The position numbers and the translations under genes were made by a program. Of a stretch of DNA of 64,000 nucleotides, positions 61,568 through 64,000 are shown piece after piece. Every line of letters begins with the position of its first letter. Position 1 is the first letter of the stretch. Location of the stretch: positions 8,609,501-8,673,500 of the forward strand of contig BSBM01000917.1 in NCBI GenBank assembly GCA_027924585.1. The letters are read 5' to 3'. The DNA is from Larix kaempferi. Lineage: Eukaryota > Streptophyta > Pinopsida > Pinales > Pinaceae. The notes below the pieces were generated by a model. That model had not been told where the DNA came from and did not search any database. It was given only the letters and a program-made list of their open reading frames with translations.

Positions 61568-64000
61568 ATTCCATTTATGAAATAAAACACATTTTCTAAA
61601 AACTCATGTTTTTTACGAAATCATGTAAACCTTTTAAAAAACGGTGTAGGTAAGCTTTTCTTATTTCCGGACGAATGCGAAAACTGCAGAAATTCGTTAT
61701 GACGTAGAATGTGCATGCTTTGTGTATTCCATTCCTGAAATAAGACACATTTTCTAAAAACTCATTTTTTTTACGAAATCATGTAAACCTTCTAGAAGCT
61801 GTGATTTTAAAAAACGGTGGAAGTAAGCTTTTCTTATTTCCAGACGAATGCGAAAACTGCAGAAAGTCGTTATGATGTAGAATGTGCGTACTTTGTTGAT
61901 TCCATTAATGAAATAAAACACATTTTCTAAAAACTCGTGTTTTTTAAGAAGTCATGTAAACCTTCTAGAAGCTGTGATTTTAAAAAACGAGGGAAGTAAG
62001 CTTTTCTTATTTCGAAACGCAAGCGCAAACTATAGAATGTCGTTATGACGTAGAATGTGCATACTTTGTTGATTCCATTAATGAAATAAAACAGATTTTC
62101 TAAAAACTCGTGTTTTTTAAGAAGTCATGTAAACCTTCTAGAAGCTGTGATTTTAAAAAACGGTGGAAGTAAGCTTTTCTTATTTCCAAACGCAAGCGCA
62201 AACTATAGAAAGTTGTTATGACGTAGAATGTGCATACTTTGTTGATTCCATTGATGAAATAAAACACATTTTCTAAAAACTCGTGTTTTTTACGAAATCA
62301 TGTAAACCTTCTAGAAGCTGTGATTTTAAAAAACGGTGGAGGTAAGCTTTTCTTATTTCCGGACGCATGCGCAAACTATAGAAAGTCCTTATGATGTAGA
62401 ATGTGCATACTTTGTTGATTCCATTTATGAAATAAAACACATTTTCTAAAAACTCTTGTTTTTTAAGAAGTCATGTAAACCTTCTAGAAGCTGTGATTTT
62501 AAAAAACGGGGTAAGTAAGCTTTTCTTATTTCTGGACGGATGCGCAAACTATAGAAATTCGTTATGATGTAGAATGTGCATACTTTGTAGATTCCATTTA
62601 TGAAATAAAACACATTTTCTAAAAACTCGTGTTTTTTACGAAATCATGTAAACCTTCTAGAAGCTGTGATTTTAAAAAACGGTGGAAGTAAGCTTTTCTT
62701 ATTTCCGGACGCATGCGCAAACTATAGAAAGTCGTTATGACGTAGAATGTGCATATTTTGTAGATTCCATTTATGAAATAAAACACATTTTCTAAAAACT
62801 CGTGTTTTTTACGAAATCATGTAAACCTTCTAGAAGCTGTGATTTTAAAAAACGGTTGAAGTAAGCTTTTCTTATTTGCGGACGCATGCGCAAACTATAG
62901 CAAGTCGTTATGACATAGAATGTGCATACTTTGTTGATTCCATTTATGAAATAAAACACATTTTCTAAAAACTCGTGTTTTTTACGAAATCATGTAAACC
63001 TTCTAGAAGCTGTGATTTTAAAAAACGGGGGAAGTAAGCTTTTCTTATTTCCAAACGCATGCTCAAAGTATAGAAAGTCGTTATGATGTAGAATGTACAT
63101 ACTTTGTTGATTCCATTTTTTAAATAAAACACATTTTCTAAAAACTCATGTTTTTTAATAAATCATGTAAACCTTCTAGAAGCTGTGATTTTAAAAAACG
63201 GTGGAAGTAAGCTTTTCTTATTTCCGGACGCATGCGAAAACTATAGAAAGTCGTTATGACGTAGAATGTGCATACTTTGTTGATTCCATTTATGAAATAA
63301 AACACATTTTCTAAAAATTCGTGTTTTTTACAAATTCATGTAAACCTTATAGAAGCTGTGATTTTAAAAAACGGTGGAAGTAAGCTTTTCTTATTTCCGG
63401 ACGCATGCGCAAACGATAGAAAGTCGTTATGACGTAGAATGTGCATATTTTGTAGATTCCATTTATTAAATAAAACACATTTTCTAAAAACTCGTGTTTT
63501 TTACGAAATCATGTAAACCTTCTAGAAGCTGTGATTTTAAAAAACGGTTGAAGTAAGCTTTTCTTATTTGCGGGCTTATGCGCAAACTATAGAAAGTCGT
63601 TATGACGTAGAATGTGCATACTTTGTTGATTCCATTTATGAAATAAAACACATTTTCTAAAAACTCGTGTTTTTTACGAAATCATGTAAACCTTCTAGGA
63701 GCTGTGATTTTAAAAAACGGGGGGAAGTAAGCTTTTCTTATTTCCAAACGCATGCTCAAAGTATAGAAAGTCGTTATGATGTAGAATGTACATACTTTGT
63801 TGATTCCATTTTTTAAATAAAACACATTTTCTAAAAACTCATGTTTTTTAATAAATCATGTAAACCTTCTAGAAGCTGTGATTTTAAAAAACGGTGGAAG
63901 TAAGCTTTTCTTATTTCCAGACGCATGCGCAAACTATAGAAAGTCGTTATGACGTAGAATGTGCATACTTTGTTGATTCCATTTATGAAATAAAACACAT
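61568..64000 (-). repeat. Superrepeat copy 3 (partner of 54331-56763)
   Basis: See copy 1. An intermediate, more divergent copy carries the same marker as 'cattcatgaaataag' at 58126. The three markers are thus 3633 and 3604 bp apart, about 21 monomers each. A monomer short by 15 bp ('aaaccttttaaaaaacgg') precedes copies 1 and 3 (54390, 61627) and also occurs at 58872. Confidence 0.85.

Larger units (their letters stand above)
54254..64000 (-). repeat. Satellite B, inverted block (about 56 copies)
   Basis: The same monomer family read from the opposite strand to the window end. It differs consistently from the forward block: 'aaataaaacacatt' (forward equivalent gtgttttattt, where the forward block has gtgatttattt), frequent 'gtagattcc' and frequent 'tttacgaaatcatg'. 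The monomers are more alike than in the forward block. Local four-monomer repeats (692 bp) occur, for example 'gctcaaagtatag' at 55824 and 56516. Confidence 0.95.

Overview
This window looks like plant nuclear heterochromatin, probably centromeric or pericentromeric. Two unrelated tandem satellites fill about 80% of it. Two plant-type LTR retrotransposons, both with a tRNA-iMet primer-binding site (TGGTATCAGAGC), are inserted in the first satellite. No intact host gene was found. The many short open frames are by-products of the tandem repeats. The species cannot be named from sequence alone. All periods, spacings and divergences here were counted by eye from coordinates, not aligned by software.

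Layout. (1) 1-2831 is low-copy or unclassified DNA. It holds the possible 3' end of an unrecognised ORF, a perfect 14-bp inverted repeat, and a GC-rich minisatellite with a strict 33-bp period. (2) 2832-35934 is satellite A, a 148-bp monomer (about 156 copies) in one orientation, split into three blocks. It contains several monomer types and local trimeric (444 bp) higher-order repeats. (3) 11740-15401 is a Ty3/gypsy-type element inserted in satellite A, with 387-bp LTRs. Large parts of gag, the reverse transcriptase and the integrase core are deleted, and it carries nonsense changes and an active-site change. (4) 23667-30017 is a second LTR element on the minus strand, with LTRs of 605 and 604 bp and a perfect 5-bp target duplication (AGTTG). 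Its 5.1-kb interior has no recognisable gag or pol and is largely a mosaic of tandem repeats (24, 34, 71, 40, about 162 and 177 bp), so it resembles a LARD (large retrotransposon derivative). (5) 35935-64000 is satellite B, a 173-175-bp AT-rich monomer. It abuts satellite A with no spacer. It runs forward to about 54253 and then inverts at a junction carrying a 17-bp duplication. The inverted part is a distinct, more homogeneous subfamily with superrepeats of about 3.6 kb, and a 2.4-kb block in it recurs almost unchanged 7.24 kb later.

How the parts relate. There is no gene pathway here; the window records satellite turnover. In satellite A, older and younger retroelements (about 4.4% versus about 0.7% LTR divergence) interrupt an otherwise in-phase array. 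Satellite B has no insertion in 28 kb and shows recent segmental amplification. The A/B junction, the inversion junction, the higher-order repeats and a CENP-B-box-like motif in part of satellite A are the points most worth testing against CENH3 chromatin data.
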